A stretch of 64,000 nt of DNA from Meconema thalassinum (lineage: Eukaryota; Arthropoda; Insecta; Orthoptera; Tettigoniidae): contig OX336398.1 in assembly GCA_946902985.2 (NCBI GenBank), forward strand, positions 230,231,556 to 230,295,555, given 5' to 3'. Each line of letters opens with the position of its first letter. The stretch's first letter is position 1. The notes under the pieces are model-generated. The model was given only the letters and a program-made list of their open reading frames with translations. It searched no databases and had not been told where the DNA came from. Shown here piece after piece: positions 10,906 through 21,075 of the stretch. The translations under genes and the position numbers were made by a program.

Positions 10906-13785
10906 TTGAATGAACTTACTAAAGATGTAAATATCACTGAAAACAAATCTGATGAGCTATCTTCACAAGTTTTGAAAGAGCTTAATATATTTCATATCAA
11001 TTTACAATCTATAAGAAATAAGTTAGGTGAACTAGAAATCTTACTCAATTCCCTTTCAATAGATATATTGTGTGTAAATGAACATTGGCTTGTGAAGGAA
11101 GAGGTTAGTCTTTATATTCCATCTGGGTATGAGGTAATGACTAGCTTTTGTAGAAAAAATAAATCAAACGGGGGTGTTGCTATATTCAAGAAAGTAACTA
11201 CAAACATGGACAGTATAATAATGGATTTAAATGATTTCTGTATAGAACAGCTCTTTGAAGTAGCTGGGGTAAAGTTTACAAGAGCTAAATTTATTATTAT
11301 TTCCATATATCGTACACCTGATTCGGATGTCCAGGCCTTCATAAACATATGGGAAAGGTTTGATTGTTACTTAGCAAAATTCCAAAAGTATAAAATATAT
11401 TGTTTAGGGGATATTAACATAAATGTATTAATTGAATCACTGGCAAAGAAACAATTCTGTAACATTTTAAAATCTTTTGATTTTTATCTGATCAATAACC
11501 AACCAACTAGAAAGAAGTCTTGTTTAGATAACATTATTACTAATGTGCCAACAAATGGTTATAATTTTGGTGTTACAAAACCTCTCTTGTCTGACCATAG
11601 TGGCCTCTGGCTAACATTTCAAATTGATACAGGACACTACCCAGAAAATAGGCAAGTCAAGTATATTAGGATGTTGAGCGACAATAACTTTCTCAGATTA
11701 AGGCACGAGTTGACCAGCAGGGATTTGGAAAACATAATTGTGAGCTATAACAATGTTTCTGAAGCAGCTGATAAGTTTATGAATATAATACACACTTCCT
11801 TAAATAAATGCTGCCCAATTAAGAAAAAAATAATTAACAGTCCAGATCAAAAACAAAGTAAAAATAATACCAAATGGTATACGCCTTACCTTGATGTTAT
11901 TAGGAAGCTAAAGATCTTGTATTACACTAAAGCAAAGAAAGGAGACCCACAGGATATAGAAAACTATAATCACATTAAAAAATTATATCGGGGGGAAATT
12001 AAAGCAGCAAAAAAGAGAGCGAATGATGAGTTCATTAATAATGCAAAGAATAAATGTAAAGCTGCTTGGTTAATCATAAAGAAGGAACTGGGTAAAAATA
12101 AAAGTAAGGACTCTACACCGACAACGCCAAATGTGTTAAATGAATATTTTATAAATTCTGTTGAAAATATGGTCAAAAGTTTGGGATATGAAAATCATCA
12201 TACAAAGTTTATGGAGAAATTGGAAAACCATAAGGTAGATGAAAGTCTCACAACATCCTTCAGATGGAGACAAATAATATATGAGAAGGTTCTAAAAATA
12301 GTTTCAGAACTAAACAATTCAAAATGTGAGGATTATTATGGAATGTCGAATGTTATTCTAAAACAAATAATAGACATCATAGTATTACCTTTAACTTATC
12401 TAATAAACTGGATATTTACTACTGGAGTTTTTCCAGAGTGTCTGAAAATCACCATCACAATTCCAGTCCATAAAAAAGGAGATATGATGGACCCCAGTAA
12501 CTATAGGCCAATCTCAATTGTCCCAATTATTTCCAAAATAATAGAACAGTGTATGAAGGAACAATTATCAGCATTCTTTGAGGAGCACAAGTTGTTTAAT
12601 AGTACCCAATTTGGTTTCAGAACTGGTAAGTCAACGGTTCAAGCTGTTGAAGCTGTTGTTGATGAAGTGATTGCTGGATTTGAATCTCAACTTATTACAT
12701 CTGTCACACTCTTAGACCTAAGTAAAGCTTTCGATTCTGTGGATCATAATATATTAATACAAAAACTTCACTATTATGGAGTCAAAGATTGTGAATTATC
12801 ATTAATTACCTCCTATCTCCACAAGAGAAGGCAAATAGTTGTAATAGACAACCAAAAATCTGCTCCGCTCATTGTAAATACAGGTGTAGCCCAAGGTTCA
12901 GTCATTGGAGCCTTTTTCTTCCTGGTCTATATAAACGACATTGTTAGTAATATAAATGCCAAGTCAATACTGTATGCTGATGACATCACTGTAATAACAA
13001 GTGATAGAGACCTAACTTGCCTTGAAGAGAAAAGAAACAAATTATTAGGTGAATCAACTTCTTGGCTAAAGGTAAACAAACTATTTCTAAACAGTAACAA
13101 AACAGAAGAAATCTATTTTCACTTAGTCAAATTGGCTTCAAGTAGTCATGAATGCAGCTCTGTTAAGTTGTTGGGAATCCATTTAGACTCTAAATTAAAC
13201 TGGAACATTCACACACAAAAATTATGTACAAAATTAGCACGAGTCTTATTTTTATTGCGAAGACTCAAACAATCAGTTAGTGCTAATCAGATGATTCTCG
13301 CATACTATGCATTTTTCCATTCACATTTAACTTATGGTATAATATTGTGGGGTAACTCAACAGGGGCACAAGATGTTTTCAGATGGCAGAAGAAGGCAAT
13401 AAGATGTCTACAAGGCAAGCCTAGTACAGAATCCTGCAGAAATCACTTCCAAGAACTTGGAATTGTGACTCTTACATCAATATACATATTCCATAGCTTA
13501 GTGTACATTAAAGAAAATCTAAGTGTATATAAAAATCGAAGGGATGTGCATTCACACACCACAAGAATAAGAAACCAGCTAGATACACCTCATGTCAGGT
13601 TAAAGAAAACACAAGACCACTACAAATACTATGGAATTAAAATCTTCAACAAACTACCAACACAACTACAGCAGGAGTCTATAAACATGTTCAAAGCATC
13701 CATTAAGCGATGGCTCATTAACAGCAGTATTTACACTTTGGTCGAATTTGAAGAGAAAATTACACTCTACCCAGATGGACTATAG
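10906..13785 (+). CDS. CR1-type LINE ORF2: endonuclease-reverse transcriptase, intact
   Basis: A 959-residue uninterrupted frame, the usual length for a CR1/L2-group ORF2. The N-terminal third is an apurinic-type endonuclease: FHINLQSIRNK, CVNEHWL (catalytic Glu), SIYRTP, CLGDININ (Asp/Asn), LDNIITN and LLSDHSGL (Asp-His). The reverse transcriptase begins near residue 515 with PVHKKGD...NYRPIS, then QFGFRTGKST, LLDLSKAFDSVDHN near 602, VAQGSVIG, and the catalytic YADD near residue 689. A C-terminal domain of about 200 residues follows. Together these would nick target DNA and copy the LINE RNA at the cut. ATG 10906 is the first start in the frame, 59 bases after the ORF1 stop. No internal stop or frameshift is visible, so this is a young copy. 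Activity is inference; the broken ORF1 argues against autonomous mobility. Confidence 0.92.
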   Translation: MNELTKDVNITENKSDELSSQVLKELNIFHINLQSIRNKLGELEILLNSLSIDILCVNEHWLVKEEVSLYIPSGYEVMTSFCRKNKSNGGVAIFKKVTTNMDSIIMDLNDFCIEQLFEVAGVKFTRAKFIIISIYRTPDSDVQAFINIWERFDCYLAKFQKYKIYCLGDININVLIESLAKKQFCNILKSFDFYLINNQPTRKKSCLDNIITNVPTNGYNFGVTKPLLSDHSGLWLTFQIDTGHYPENRQVKYIRMLSDNNFLRLRHELTSRDLENIIVSYNNVSEAADKFMNIIHTSLNKCCPIKKKIINSPDQKQSKNNTKWYTPYLDVIRKLKILYYTKAKKGDPQDIENYNHIKKLYRGEIKAAKKRANDEFINNAKNKCKAAWLIIKKELGKNKSKDSTPTTPNVLNEYFINSVENMVKSLGYENHHTKFMEKLENHKVDESLTTSFRWRQIIYEKVLKIVSELNNSKCEDYYGMSNVILKQIIDIIVLPLTYLINWIFTTGVFPECLKITITIPVHKKGDMMDPSNYRPISIVPIISKIIEQCMKEQLSAFFEEHKLFNSTQFGFRTGKSTVQAVEAVVDEVIAGFESQLITSVTLLDLSKAFDSVDHNILIQKLHYYGVKDCELSLITSYLHKRRQIVVIDNQKSAPLIVNTGVAQGSVIGAFFFLVYINDIVSNINAKSILYADDITVITSDRDLTCLEEKRNKLLGESTSWLKVNKLFLNSNKTEEIYFHLVKLASSSHECSSVKLLGIHLDSKLNWNIHTQKLCTKLARVLFLLRRLKQSVSANQMILAYYAFFHSHLTYGIILWGNSTGAQDVFRWQKKAIRCLQGKPSTESCRNHFQELGIVTLTSIYIFHSLVYIKENLSVYKNRRDVHSHTTRIRNQLDTPHVRLKKTQDHYKYYGIKIFNKLPTQLQQESINMFKASIKRWLINSSIYTLVEFEEKITLYPDGL

Positions 13786-13995
13786 AAGATCAACTTCTTC
13801 TTACTGTTTTCGTGTTATTTTATTCTTATTTTATTTTATAGAATTCAGTAAGCTGGTAATAATACTTGTAATATATTATACATAACTTTGTGATTTTATT
13901 GTAAATTGAAAATGTATTTTTAACAATGTGACGTAGTCTAATACAACGATAAGTTGTTAAATGACAATAAATATTGATTGATTGATTGATTGACT
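13786..13995 (+). other. CR1-type LINE 3' UTR, AATAAA and (ATTG)n tail
   Basis: A short AT-rich 3' UTR contains ACAACGATAAGTTGT, a small stem-loop (5 bp stem), then GACAATAAATATTG and ATTG repeats ending near 13994. A 3' stem-loop plus short terminal repeats instead of poly(A) is typical of the CR1/L2 group, where it is recognised by the element's own reverse transcriptase. Confidence 0.65.
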
Positions 13996-14054
13996 AGTAG
14001 CGCGCGCAATGCTGCTTGACTTATACTCCGTCACCACTATATTCACCTCCTCGT

Positions 14055-14565
14055 TTGCGGCTTCGGTGGCCTAGGTCACGGCTTCAAACCTGGCTGAAAT
14101 TGTCGAATTTTTAAGACTGTTAAAAATCCCTCAGTGTTCCTTCCGTCAGAGGGGAAGTAAAGCCGGCGGTCCAAAGTCATAAATGTATGGCATGTAAACG
14201 AACCTTCCACTAATTACACTTGTGTGAAGCTGAATTATAGGTTAGATTAGACAGACGCTCTTAGGTTCCAACGTTCGTCGCCAGGAGCCGATTGCGCTGG
14301 CATCTAGTAACCAAGTTTAGAACTAGTTGTCGTTGACGGTGGCGTTTGGTAGGAAAAGTAGGAACTACTTGCAAATTGAATATCTGTAGTCCTTACTTGA
14401 ATTGAAAACAGGTAACACACACTAATACAGACATTACAATTAACACCGGTTATCAGGCAGATTCTACACACACCCAAAGTACACGAGGCTAAATGACCGC
14501 GTTGTCGCAGCCCCTAAACTGAGGAACCAACCGACCACCACCACTTTCCGCAAGGCTCTCGCTGC
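14055..14565 (+). mobile_element. tRNA-derived SINE, family S5
   Basis: The head TGCGGCTTCGGTGGCCTAGG...GGCTTCAAACCTGGC is an internally shortened tRNA-like module with a B-box-like TTCAAACC. The body includes CCCTCAGTGTTCCTTCCG, GGCATGTAAACGAACCTTCC and GGTTCCAACGTTCGTCGCC. The 3' end is a stem-loop GGCTAAATGACCGCGTTGTC...GCAGCCCC followed by AACC/ACC repeats. Reverse-strand copies at 59684-60189 and 49655-50345 share the full order. Confidence 0.75.
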
Positions 14566-15225
14566 CATGATCAACAGACGCTGACGCAGCCAATTTCAAC
14601 GGCAGTCGTATCTTCAAAGGCTAATAGACACCAAACTCAATCCATTACCCTAATCATTATAATAAATACAGGGCTCCGCATTGCTTACTTGCTGCTGCGA
14701 AATGAAGCATCAGCAGTTACGTTGGCTGTACTGTTGCCGCTTGTATCAAAACAAACAAACAAACAAACAAACAGTAAACGTTGTACTCACCACAGCCATT
14801 CATAAAAGATGCTGGAAGTGTTCGATGACGGACTTAAACACATCTACACGTATTGTCGAAGACTTTCTTGAGTTAATTTCCGTGTTGATTTTCTTGTACT
14901 ACGCAGCTTTATATCGTAGATTTCATCAAGTTTTTTGTCTCTTAAAAGTGTACGTTGGCCTGTTAACGGTACATAGGGAACTGAGCAGGTCACACGGAAT
15001 TTACTTATCAAATCCTGAACGGTGTCCCGGTATGGACTCTTTGAATATTAGGAAAACGCACCTGAAATTTTACATTTTACATTTTCTTTGAACCGATCGC
15101 CTTCGCGAAAAAACGTTTTCCACCAAAAAAAGCTCTCTCTTCAGCAGTTAACGTTACCGCCTCTATACTGATGCACACTTCTCATAAACTATCTGAGCAC
15201 TCGGTTACTGCACTGACGATTTCGA
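14566..15225. other. Spacer, nothing recognised
   Basis: It contains an (ACAA)n microsatellite at about 14749-14772. A 136-codon frame at 14681-15091 has no recognisable domain, contains the microsatellite, and is not called as a gene. Confidence 0.4.
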
Positions 15226-15244
15226 CCCCCCCCCCCCCCCCCCC
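15226..15244 (+). repeat. C19 homopolymer
   Basis: A run of 19 C residues. It inflates a proline run in an incidental frame and may be miscounted by sequencing. Confidence 0.8.
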
Positions 15245-15564
15245 ACAGCCCACACGTGTGGCCTTCACTGTACCACTGTCCTTTCAAGAACACCGTGCTG
15301 CCAACTTAACTGCTGATGCTACCCCTGGCAGCGTAGAACATTCCCTGGCGCCCTGTAGTTGCCCACGGTGTAGCCATTTGTTAAGATTGACGAGCTGCAT
15401 TATGTCCGAAGACCTGACTTTTGAATTCCAGCACTTGGATATGTTATATAAGTCGTGATCAAAAAATTCCGACTGTGGGCTTTGCTGCAGCCAGTGGATA
15501 CCCCGGGCGTTGAATACCGAACAAGAAGCACACCGGATGGTTGTTTGCCTGCAGCACCTGATGT

Positions 15565-15830
15565 GTTTCAGTGTTTATTTATTTATTTATTTGCGCACAA
15601 CAGGATTTTCATCTCAATTACAGTGGCATAAAGATTACACAGTATGTTATCTTAAAACTTAACTGAAACTAAACAGTAATAATAATAATAAAAAAATACA
15701 CAGTATGTTATCTTGCAACTTATACTAACTTAAACTAAACAGTAACTAATTAAAACTAATTAAAATAACTAGGTGTACAATTAAAACAGTATGGTACAAA
15801 TAATACATGTGTAATACAAGGTTGGCTCGG
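15565..15830. repeat. AT-rich retroposon 3' end with internal direct repeat
   Basis: (TTTA)n at 15573-15592 is followed by a 60 bp block (ACACAGTATGTTATCTT...CTAAACAGTAA) present twice, near 15637 and 15699. On the minus strand the TTTA run would be an AAAT tail, as in some LINE 3' ends. No coding part is attached. Confidence 0.4.
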
Positions 15831-15889
15831 TTGAAGGCAACGCGTTCCTGGAGCACATTGTTGCTTGTGCCACCACTGGGAACTGGAAT

Positions 15890-16262
15890 CGAAAGCGTCG
15901 ACAATGCGGTGATGTCAAACATCGTCCCCTCGTCCCAAGAAGGTCAAGAGCCAATCATCCACTGGAAAGGTGATGCTCACCATGTTCTTTGATAACCGGG
16001 GCCATTGATTATTGATTTCAAGGAGCCAGGTGTATCTATCACTTGAGAACGGTACTGGGCAACGCTGGGGAAATTAAGGTGAAATGTCCGGAAAAACTCC
16101 GACCAGGGGTGCTGGTGCTTCATGATAACGCACGTCTCCATATCGCAAAGGTCGCAATGCAGAAGGTACGTCAACTCAAGTGGGAGACGGCCCTATAGTC
16201 CTGATCTCTCCCCATGCGATTATCACGCCTTCGGTCTCTTATAATAGGCCTTGAAAAGTTAA
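15890..16262 (+). pseudogene. mariner transposase relic (DD34D type)
   Basis: Translated across frames, this matches the central and C-terminal catalytic core of a mariner transposase. In order it shows QTSSPRPKKVKSQSSTGKV, MLTMFFDNRG (second catalytic Asp), LIIDFKEPGVSIT, ERYWATLGKLR, LVLHDNARLHIA, and YSPDLSPCDYHAFGLL (third Asp). At least two frameshifts (near 16001 and 16115) and several stops break the frame. The N-terminal DNA-binding half and both inverted ends are absent. A functional mariner transposase is about 340-350 residues; roughly 120 are represented here. It is inactive. Confidence 0.85.
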
Positions 16263-16474
16263 TGATTCCTGTCGGACGAGAATGTTACGATTACGGACTA
16301 CTCCTCCCAGCAGGATCACAACGTGTTACCACTCTGGGATCTTCAACCTGCTGCGCCAGTGGGATGGGTAACTCAACGGTGATTTTGCCTGATTTGAAAT
16401 ACCGATTCTGGACTGTACGGCCGTCAAACGGAAACGTTTTACTCACGCCTTATATTTTTCATTTTAGTGGTCCT

Positions 16475-16806
16475 AAAATAATAATGTTGTTGTTGTTGTC
16501 GTGTGGCTTCCTGAGAGTCCGAGGGCAGGTCTTTCTAGTCGACGCCCGTGGGCGACCTGCGCGTCGGGATGAGAGATGGAATGAATGAAGATGGATGAAA
16601 CTGGGCAAGGATGTGGAAGTAAGCGGCCGTGGCCTATCAGAAGGTACCGTCCCAGCATTTGCCTGGTGTTGAAAATGGGAAACCACGGAAAACCATTTCA
16701 AGGACGGCCGACGGTGGGGCTCGAACCCACGCGTCTACCGAGTCAGCAGAGAGCTTGGCCCTATGGCCTAACGCTGCGCTTTTAGCGAGCGTAGCCACTG
16801 CTGTCG
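16475..16806 (-). mobile_element. tRNA-derived SINE, family S3
   Basis: On the minus strand the head GCTACGCTCGCTAAAAGCGC...GTGGGTTCGAGCCCCACC has a long-variable-arm, tRNA-Leu/Ser-like layout with a clear B box. The central body GGTTTTCCGTGGTTTCCCA and GGCCACGGCCGC follow. It ends in a distinct 3' part GGCGTCGACTAGAAAGACC...GCCACACGACAACAACAACA. Frames read across it are incidental. Confidence 0.8.
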
Positions 16807-16814
16807 GTATAATA

Positions 16815-17140
16815 ATAATAATAAAAAAAAGTCAACCCCTGGCACTATCCAGCCCATGCCGGGCTAAGGCCGACCAAGCCACCGCTGCCCAGCCATTTGG
16901 CCTGCAGATATTGGGGTGACGAGTGATCAGCGCGTCGGGTCCCCTCAGCCGTTAATCTAGGTATTCGTGATCGGGGCGCTGTCTCACTGTCAGACACCTA
17001 CTCAATTGTCCTCACGAGGCTGAGTGCACCCCGTTCCAACCCTCCCGTCAGTTTTAAAATCCCTGACGGAGCCGGGGATCGAACCCGGGGCCTCCGGGTG
17101 AGAGGCAGGCGCGCTACCCCAACACCACGGGGCCGGTGTA
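16815..17140 (-). mobile_element. tRNA-derived SINE, family S2 (tRNA-Glu-like head)
   Basis: On the minus strand GGCCCCGTGGTGTTGGGGTA...CCTCTCACC...CCCGGGTTCGATCCCCGG gives A box, a CTC anticodon position and a perfect B box. The acceptor arms do not pair and a ~230 bp body follows, ending in an ATT-type tail near 16810-16825. It is a SINE, not a tRNA gene. Its tail abuts the head of S3. Confidence 0.85.
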
Positions 17141-17528
17141 TGATAATAATAATAATAATAATAATAATATCGTATGGCCTCAGTGCAAGCTTTGTTGAAT
17201 GACACCAAGAGGTCAGCTTGTATGTCGAATTTTATCGTTCCTTCGAGCGCTATGAAAGTCATGGAGGTTAGATATCTAAGCACCTTGACACTAGCGCTTT
17301 CTATTAGAGAATGGAAGAACATTGTGTTGGTGGAAAATTCCGAGATTAATTTTGCCATTATGAAAACGGACTACTGAATTCAAATGGGTTCTTTAACATG
17401 CCAACAAGGTATATGAGTACCGTGATTTTTGTCGCCTTTCAAAAAAAATATCACTTACCACGGCCAGGAGCGAACCTGCAAGCTTGGGGCTGGTAGTCCG
17501 ACACGATAACCACTCACCCACCATGGCA
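17141..17528 (-). mobile_element. SINE S1, minus-strand copy
   Basis: The head near 17524 reads on the minus strand CCATGGTGGGTGAGTGGTTA and the B box GGTTCGCTCCTGG. The body is as in the other S1 copies, and the tail GAGGCCATACGATATTATT extends into a long ATT run (about 17142-17168). It was followed by S2 insertion in the same orientation. Confidence 0.85.
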
Positions 17529-18305
17529 AGCAGTGGTCCTATGCTGACCATAACATATTCAAGATATTGTTTACCTAACTTTTCAAATTAAGGAACGTCT
17601 GTGCCTTTATATAATTTATGTCCTACAGGGAGAATTGTCAGAATTTTTGAAGTGGTATTGACATTTTTCTGCGATTAGATGTCAAAAGACATCCGTTGAG
17701 AGAAAAGTCAACATAATGTTTAGTTGAGTTTTGTTTTTTATGACGAAATATGGAGATGTGTTTTCCTACTTTCAACACCACCCCTCAGGGGGGCGGAGGG
17801 TGAATTTTGGCAGCGGTTCAGAAAGCCAAGAAGCCACCCTCTCACAGCAAGGGGGTGAAATGTATGGTGATAGAACATTGGCTTCAAGCCTACCCTCAAA
17901 CAAATGGTGTAACAAAAATAGAGAAAGAAATTCAGATTCATAACATTACTGTGAAGAGGAAGTAAAAAAATACACAAACATTATTGACATGTTTATTGCT
18001 CTTTGTTAAGTTTTCTCAAGGGAGAAAGTTTACTTTTTTGAATTTATTATTTCACAACATTAATTAATGAGTTGTGCAGTGCTGCGCTCTAGCGTGAATG
18101 TGAACAACTAAGTTTGTCTAGTATAATTACCGTAGTTTTGTAACAGAGCAAATAACGAGCACTTCTTACTTAAAGTTATGAGGTCAGTAGTGTTGTATTC
18201 GCTGTATGGTAAACAATGTCCGTACTTTCCTACATACAGTACATATTCCATACCAGTTGGGGGACCATTTAAGTATTGCAAATGAAAATATTATAATACA
18301 ATGAC
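17529..18305. other. Spacer with one unassigned GC-richer repeat-like stretch
   Basis: Around 17750-17900 there is CCACCCCTCAGGGGGGCGGAGGGTGAATTTT, sequence in the style of an interspersed repeat but with no second copy in the window. The rest is AT-rich and unassigned. Confidence 0.35.
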
Positions 18306-18780
18306 TGTCTAGCCTTTGCCGATGATCTTGCAATCATTTCTGATTCATTAGAGACAGCCACGGAACAGATTATTCAGCTTAGTGCACAGGCAGCGAAGGC
18401 AGGACTCCAGATCTCCTTTGAGAAGACTGTGTTCATAACTAATATCGTACCGGCGCCCAAACACCTTGCTGTGGATCAAGGAAAAGCGAGTTGAAAAGTT
18501 TAAGTACCTGGGAGAAATCTTAACACCTAATGTATCAGAGAAAGAAGCATTCACATCACGCATGAGCAAAATGGAAATGGCCTACCATTTAACTATGGAC
18601 ATCTATAAGAAAAGGCCAATGTCCTTCAACGCTAAACTAAAACATTACTGCAGTATGATCCGTCCGGAGGTCTTGTATCCTTCTAAATGCCTCACGATGA
18701 ACAAAAAAGGCTTGGTCGAAAAACTAGAGGCCAAAGAAAGGACAATTTTGAGAAAGATATTGGGTCCCATCAAAGAAAAC
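18306..18780 (+). pseudogene. RTE-type LINE fragment, reverse transcriptase core onward (upstream part)
   Basis: It starts at the catalytic box: CLAFADDLAIISDS (FADD form of YxDD), then KAGLQISFEKTVFIT, a frameshift near 18460-18480, and in a second frame VEKFKYLGEILTPN, SFNAKLKHYCSMIRPEVLYP and RTILRKILGPIKEN. This is the palm-to-C-terminal region of an RTE-clade ORF. The 5' end is truncated just before the FADD box. At about 18780 the element is interrupted by the H1 insertion and resumes at 19451. Confidence 0.85.
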
Positions 18781-19340
18781 AAGATGTTCAGTAAAGAACA
18801 TATAGCCTACTTTCTCCTAAATGCATGGGTATTGTTATAACTCTTTGTCCTTTTCAAGGAGTAAAATTGAATGTTGGTTGTAGTAGCTTCTTGAAATAAA
18901 ACGTGTTATAGGGTTATTAAACATGAATATGAGGTGCCCTTTGCTAGTGCTACCTCTGTACAAAATTTATTCATTTCAGTATCACCGTGTTTTAATTGAT
19001 ATGGTGAATCGATTTGCACATATACATGGCCGCTATCTGCAAACTATTGGGTTGATCACCTTGTCGTTTGGTCAAACGATGCTTACCACAAGAAGGTATG
19101 TTGTTGCAAAATTTAGTAGAGACCAGATGATTAGTTTGGTCGTAATTTGATTTAAGCTTTTAACATTTGGGTGGCCGCCATTACGTTTCCGTGAAGATGG
19201 CGGCGATATAAAACATGACACTGAGGTGCCCTTTGCTAGTGCTACCTCTGTACCAAATTTCGTTCAATTCCGTTTCACCGTGTTCGAATTGATAAGGGGG
19301 GGGGGGCACTGACATTCAGTGTACACACACTCACACACAG

Positions 19341-19382
<42 letters not shown>

Positions 19383-19450
19383 AATTTTTCGCCCTGTGTT
19401 GATCTCATAAGTCTACTTTCATTTTTTGCAAAAATCGAAAGTAGGCTAAT
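18781..19450 (+). mobile_element. H1 Helentron-like element inserted in the RTE fragment
   Basis: The 5' end is AGATGTTCAGTAAAGAACAT followed by ATAGCCTACTTTC. The 3' end is a hairpin (TCTACTTTC, loop, GAAAGTAGG) followed by CTAAT at 19446-19450. RTE coding sequence lies on both sides, so the boundaries are well fixed. Two internal ~295 bp units (from about 18920 and 19213) are followed by a G-run and a CA microsatellite. No target duplication is evident, as expected of Helitron-type insertion. Confidence 0.7.
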
Positions 19451-19885
19451 CGGGAAAACAGAGGACGGCATAACCATGAACTATATACTCATGTGGAGAA
19501 GATAAGTGCTGACATCCGGAAGAGAAGGATAACATTTGATGGACATGTGAAACGAATGAGCCCAGCGAGACTGACCAACCGCAACATAACTTACTTTCAG
19601 GAGAGGAAAACAAACTGGGCCTGGTTCATTGAACTGGATAAAGATCTGAAATAAGTGGGGATTAAACCAACTGACATTCTGAAGCGCGCCCCACTCAAAA
19701 GGAAACTTCAAGCTTGGAAATGTTTCCAAGAAAAACCGAAGCTGAAAACGGGAAAGATTTGGACCCAGGAACGGAAGGAAGTCCACCGAGAACGAATGCG
19801 GGCGTACTGGGCAAACATCAAAGCCTGTAGGAGACAGTTGGAATGACGCGGTCCATGCATGGGTCATACGATATGAATGAATTAG
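19451..19885 (+). pseudogene. RTE-type LINE fragment, C-terminal end and 3' tail
   Basis: This continues the 18306-18780 copy. Broken frames encode the RTE C-terminal region; the longest (19655-19846) ends WTQERKEVHRERMRAYWANI, the same type of ending as the copies at 35.9 kb (SEIMKAIWSVRK) and 32.2 kb (SEKMKRFWEKRK). The 3' end is GGGTCATACGATATGAATGAA, the short RTE 3' UTR. It is inactive. Confidence 0.8.
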
Positions 19886-20349
19886 GTACCCATAGTAATG
19901 GCCCATTTGGAGAGCCTTGTTGCCATGGTAACCACTGTATAGCAGTGTCAGTTATCTTTCGTCCCCAGCCCTAAAGCATATCCTTGCTATCTATCATAGT
20001 TGCAATGATATTGAATATCTGTGAATAGTGTATGAACGCCCTTAATCCCAGATACAAGTTCCGCTTCGGTTTCCTGTTAGGGTCAGGTCATTACAGGTTA
20101 ATATGAACACATGTCGACCACAGGGCTGTGTTGATCGTTCCCAACGAGGGACGTCATGTTAACACTCAAATAGCCTCACCGGTGCATGGATCGGACGAAC
20201 ATCTCGTTGCTTAGCAACTCCACTGTGCGATCCTCGCCACCGCTATCACGATAATGTTTATTCGGCTATATTAAGGGCCATGTTTCTCCTACTCCAAGAT
20301 CTGCGTTATAAAGGGCTCTTCAGATTATACTGAGTCTTTAAAATACGTA
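19886..20349. other. Spacer, nothing recognised
   Basis: Mixed-composition sequence with no identified repeat or gene. Confidence 0.35.
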
Positions 20350-21075
20350 TAATAAATACGAGGGCGTTCAAATGCAATACATTTATTTTCTCTGCCAATT
20401 TCTGTTTTTAAAAATTGAAATTTTGTTTGGGACATCTTTGAATATTCCCGCTTCGTCTCGTAGAGTTTCAATACTTTCCGATTGGTGGTAGAACTATAAC
20501 CAGCCTTAAAAATGGCGTATGTAACAGAGGTGCGTTCCAAAGAGAGAGCAAACGCGATCGAAGCCGGCAGGCAGCAGTGATGGAAGGGCTGCCTATCTTT
20601 TGGCGGAAAACCAGGGCATCACAGATATTCATAGGCGCTTGCAGAATGTCAACGGAGACCAGTAATGTTGAAGTATTCAAAGCCTTTTTCCCACTGGGTT
20701 CCTCGACACCTAACGGAAGTCCATAAAGAGCATAGAAGAAACATCTGTGCGGAATTGCTCGCTCGTTATGGGGCTGAAGGTGACAGTTTCTTGTCAAACA
20801 TTGTCACAGGTGGTGAAACATGGATTCAGCACTTCGAACAGGAAACAAAACGGCAATCCATGGAGTGGCGTCACACCAACTCTCCCACGAAGATATAGTT
20901 CAAAACCGTACCCTCTGCTGGTAAAGTCATGGCTACGGTCTTCTGGGACTCTGAAGGGGTTATTCTGTTCGTTGGCTCCGACATCGACCAGTCGAGTGGT
21001 AGCATGCATGCATACATGCCCTCACATTACGGTCGGGTAAGGCCATAGCATTGAACGGAGACTATTTTGAAAAAT
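20350..21075 (+). pseudogene. mariner transposon relic, second copy
   Basis: It starts near ACGAGGGCGTTCAAATG (20358), which has the style of a mariner inverted end. It then encodes AYVTEVRSKERANAI near 20514, a degraded segment, SHWVPRHLTEVHKEHRR, and a 77-codon frame (20665-20898) with FLSNIVTGGETWIQHFEQ and KRQSMEWRHTNSPTK. A stop follows, then FKTVPSAGKVMATVFWD (second catalytic Asp). The first catalytic Asp of the usual TGDETW box is Gly here (TGGETW). The DNA-binding region is largely deleted, and the third Asp box and right inverted end are missing. It belongs to a different mariner lineage from the 15.9 kb relic. It is inactive. Confidence 0.85.

Larger units (their letters stand above)
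9400..13995 (+). mobile_element. Near-complete CR1-clade LINE
   Basis: The whole element comprises a presumed 5' UTR, ORF1 (9602-10846), ORF2 (10906-13785), a 3' UTR and an ATTG-repeat tail. It is the only element in the window with a full-length open reverse transcriptase. The left boundary is approximate. No target duplication could be identified. Confidence 0.75.

Noticed and set aside
14681..15091. 136-codon frame as a host gene
   Set aside because: Contains an ACAA microsatellite, has no family resemblance and no supporting exon structure.
17051..17139. Possible tRNA-Glu gene on the minus strand
   Set aside because: A and B boxes and a CTC anticodon position are clear, but the acceptor arms do not pair and a SINE body with an AT-rich tail follows.
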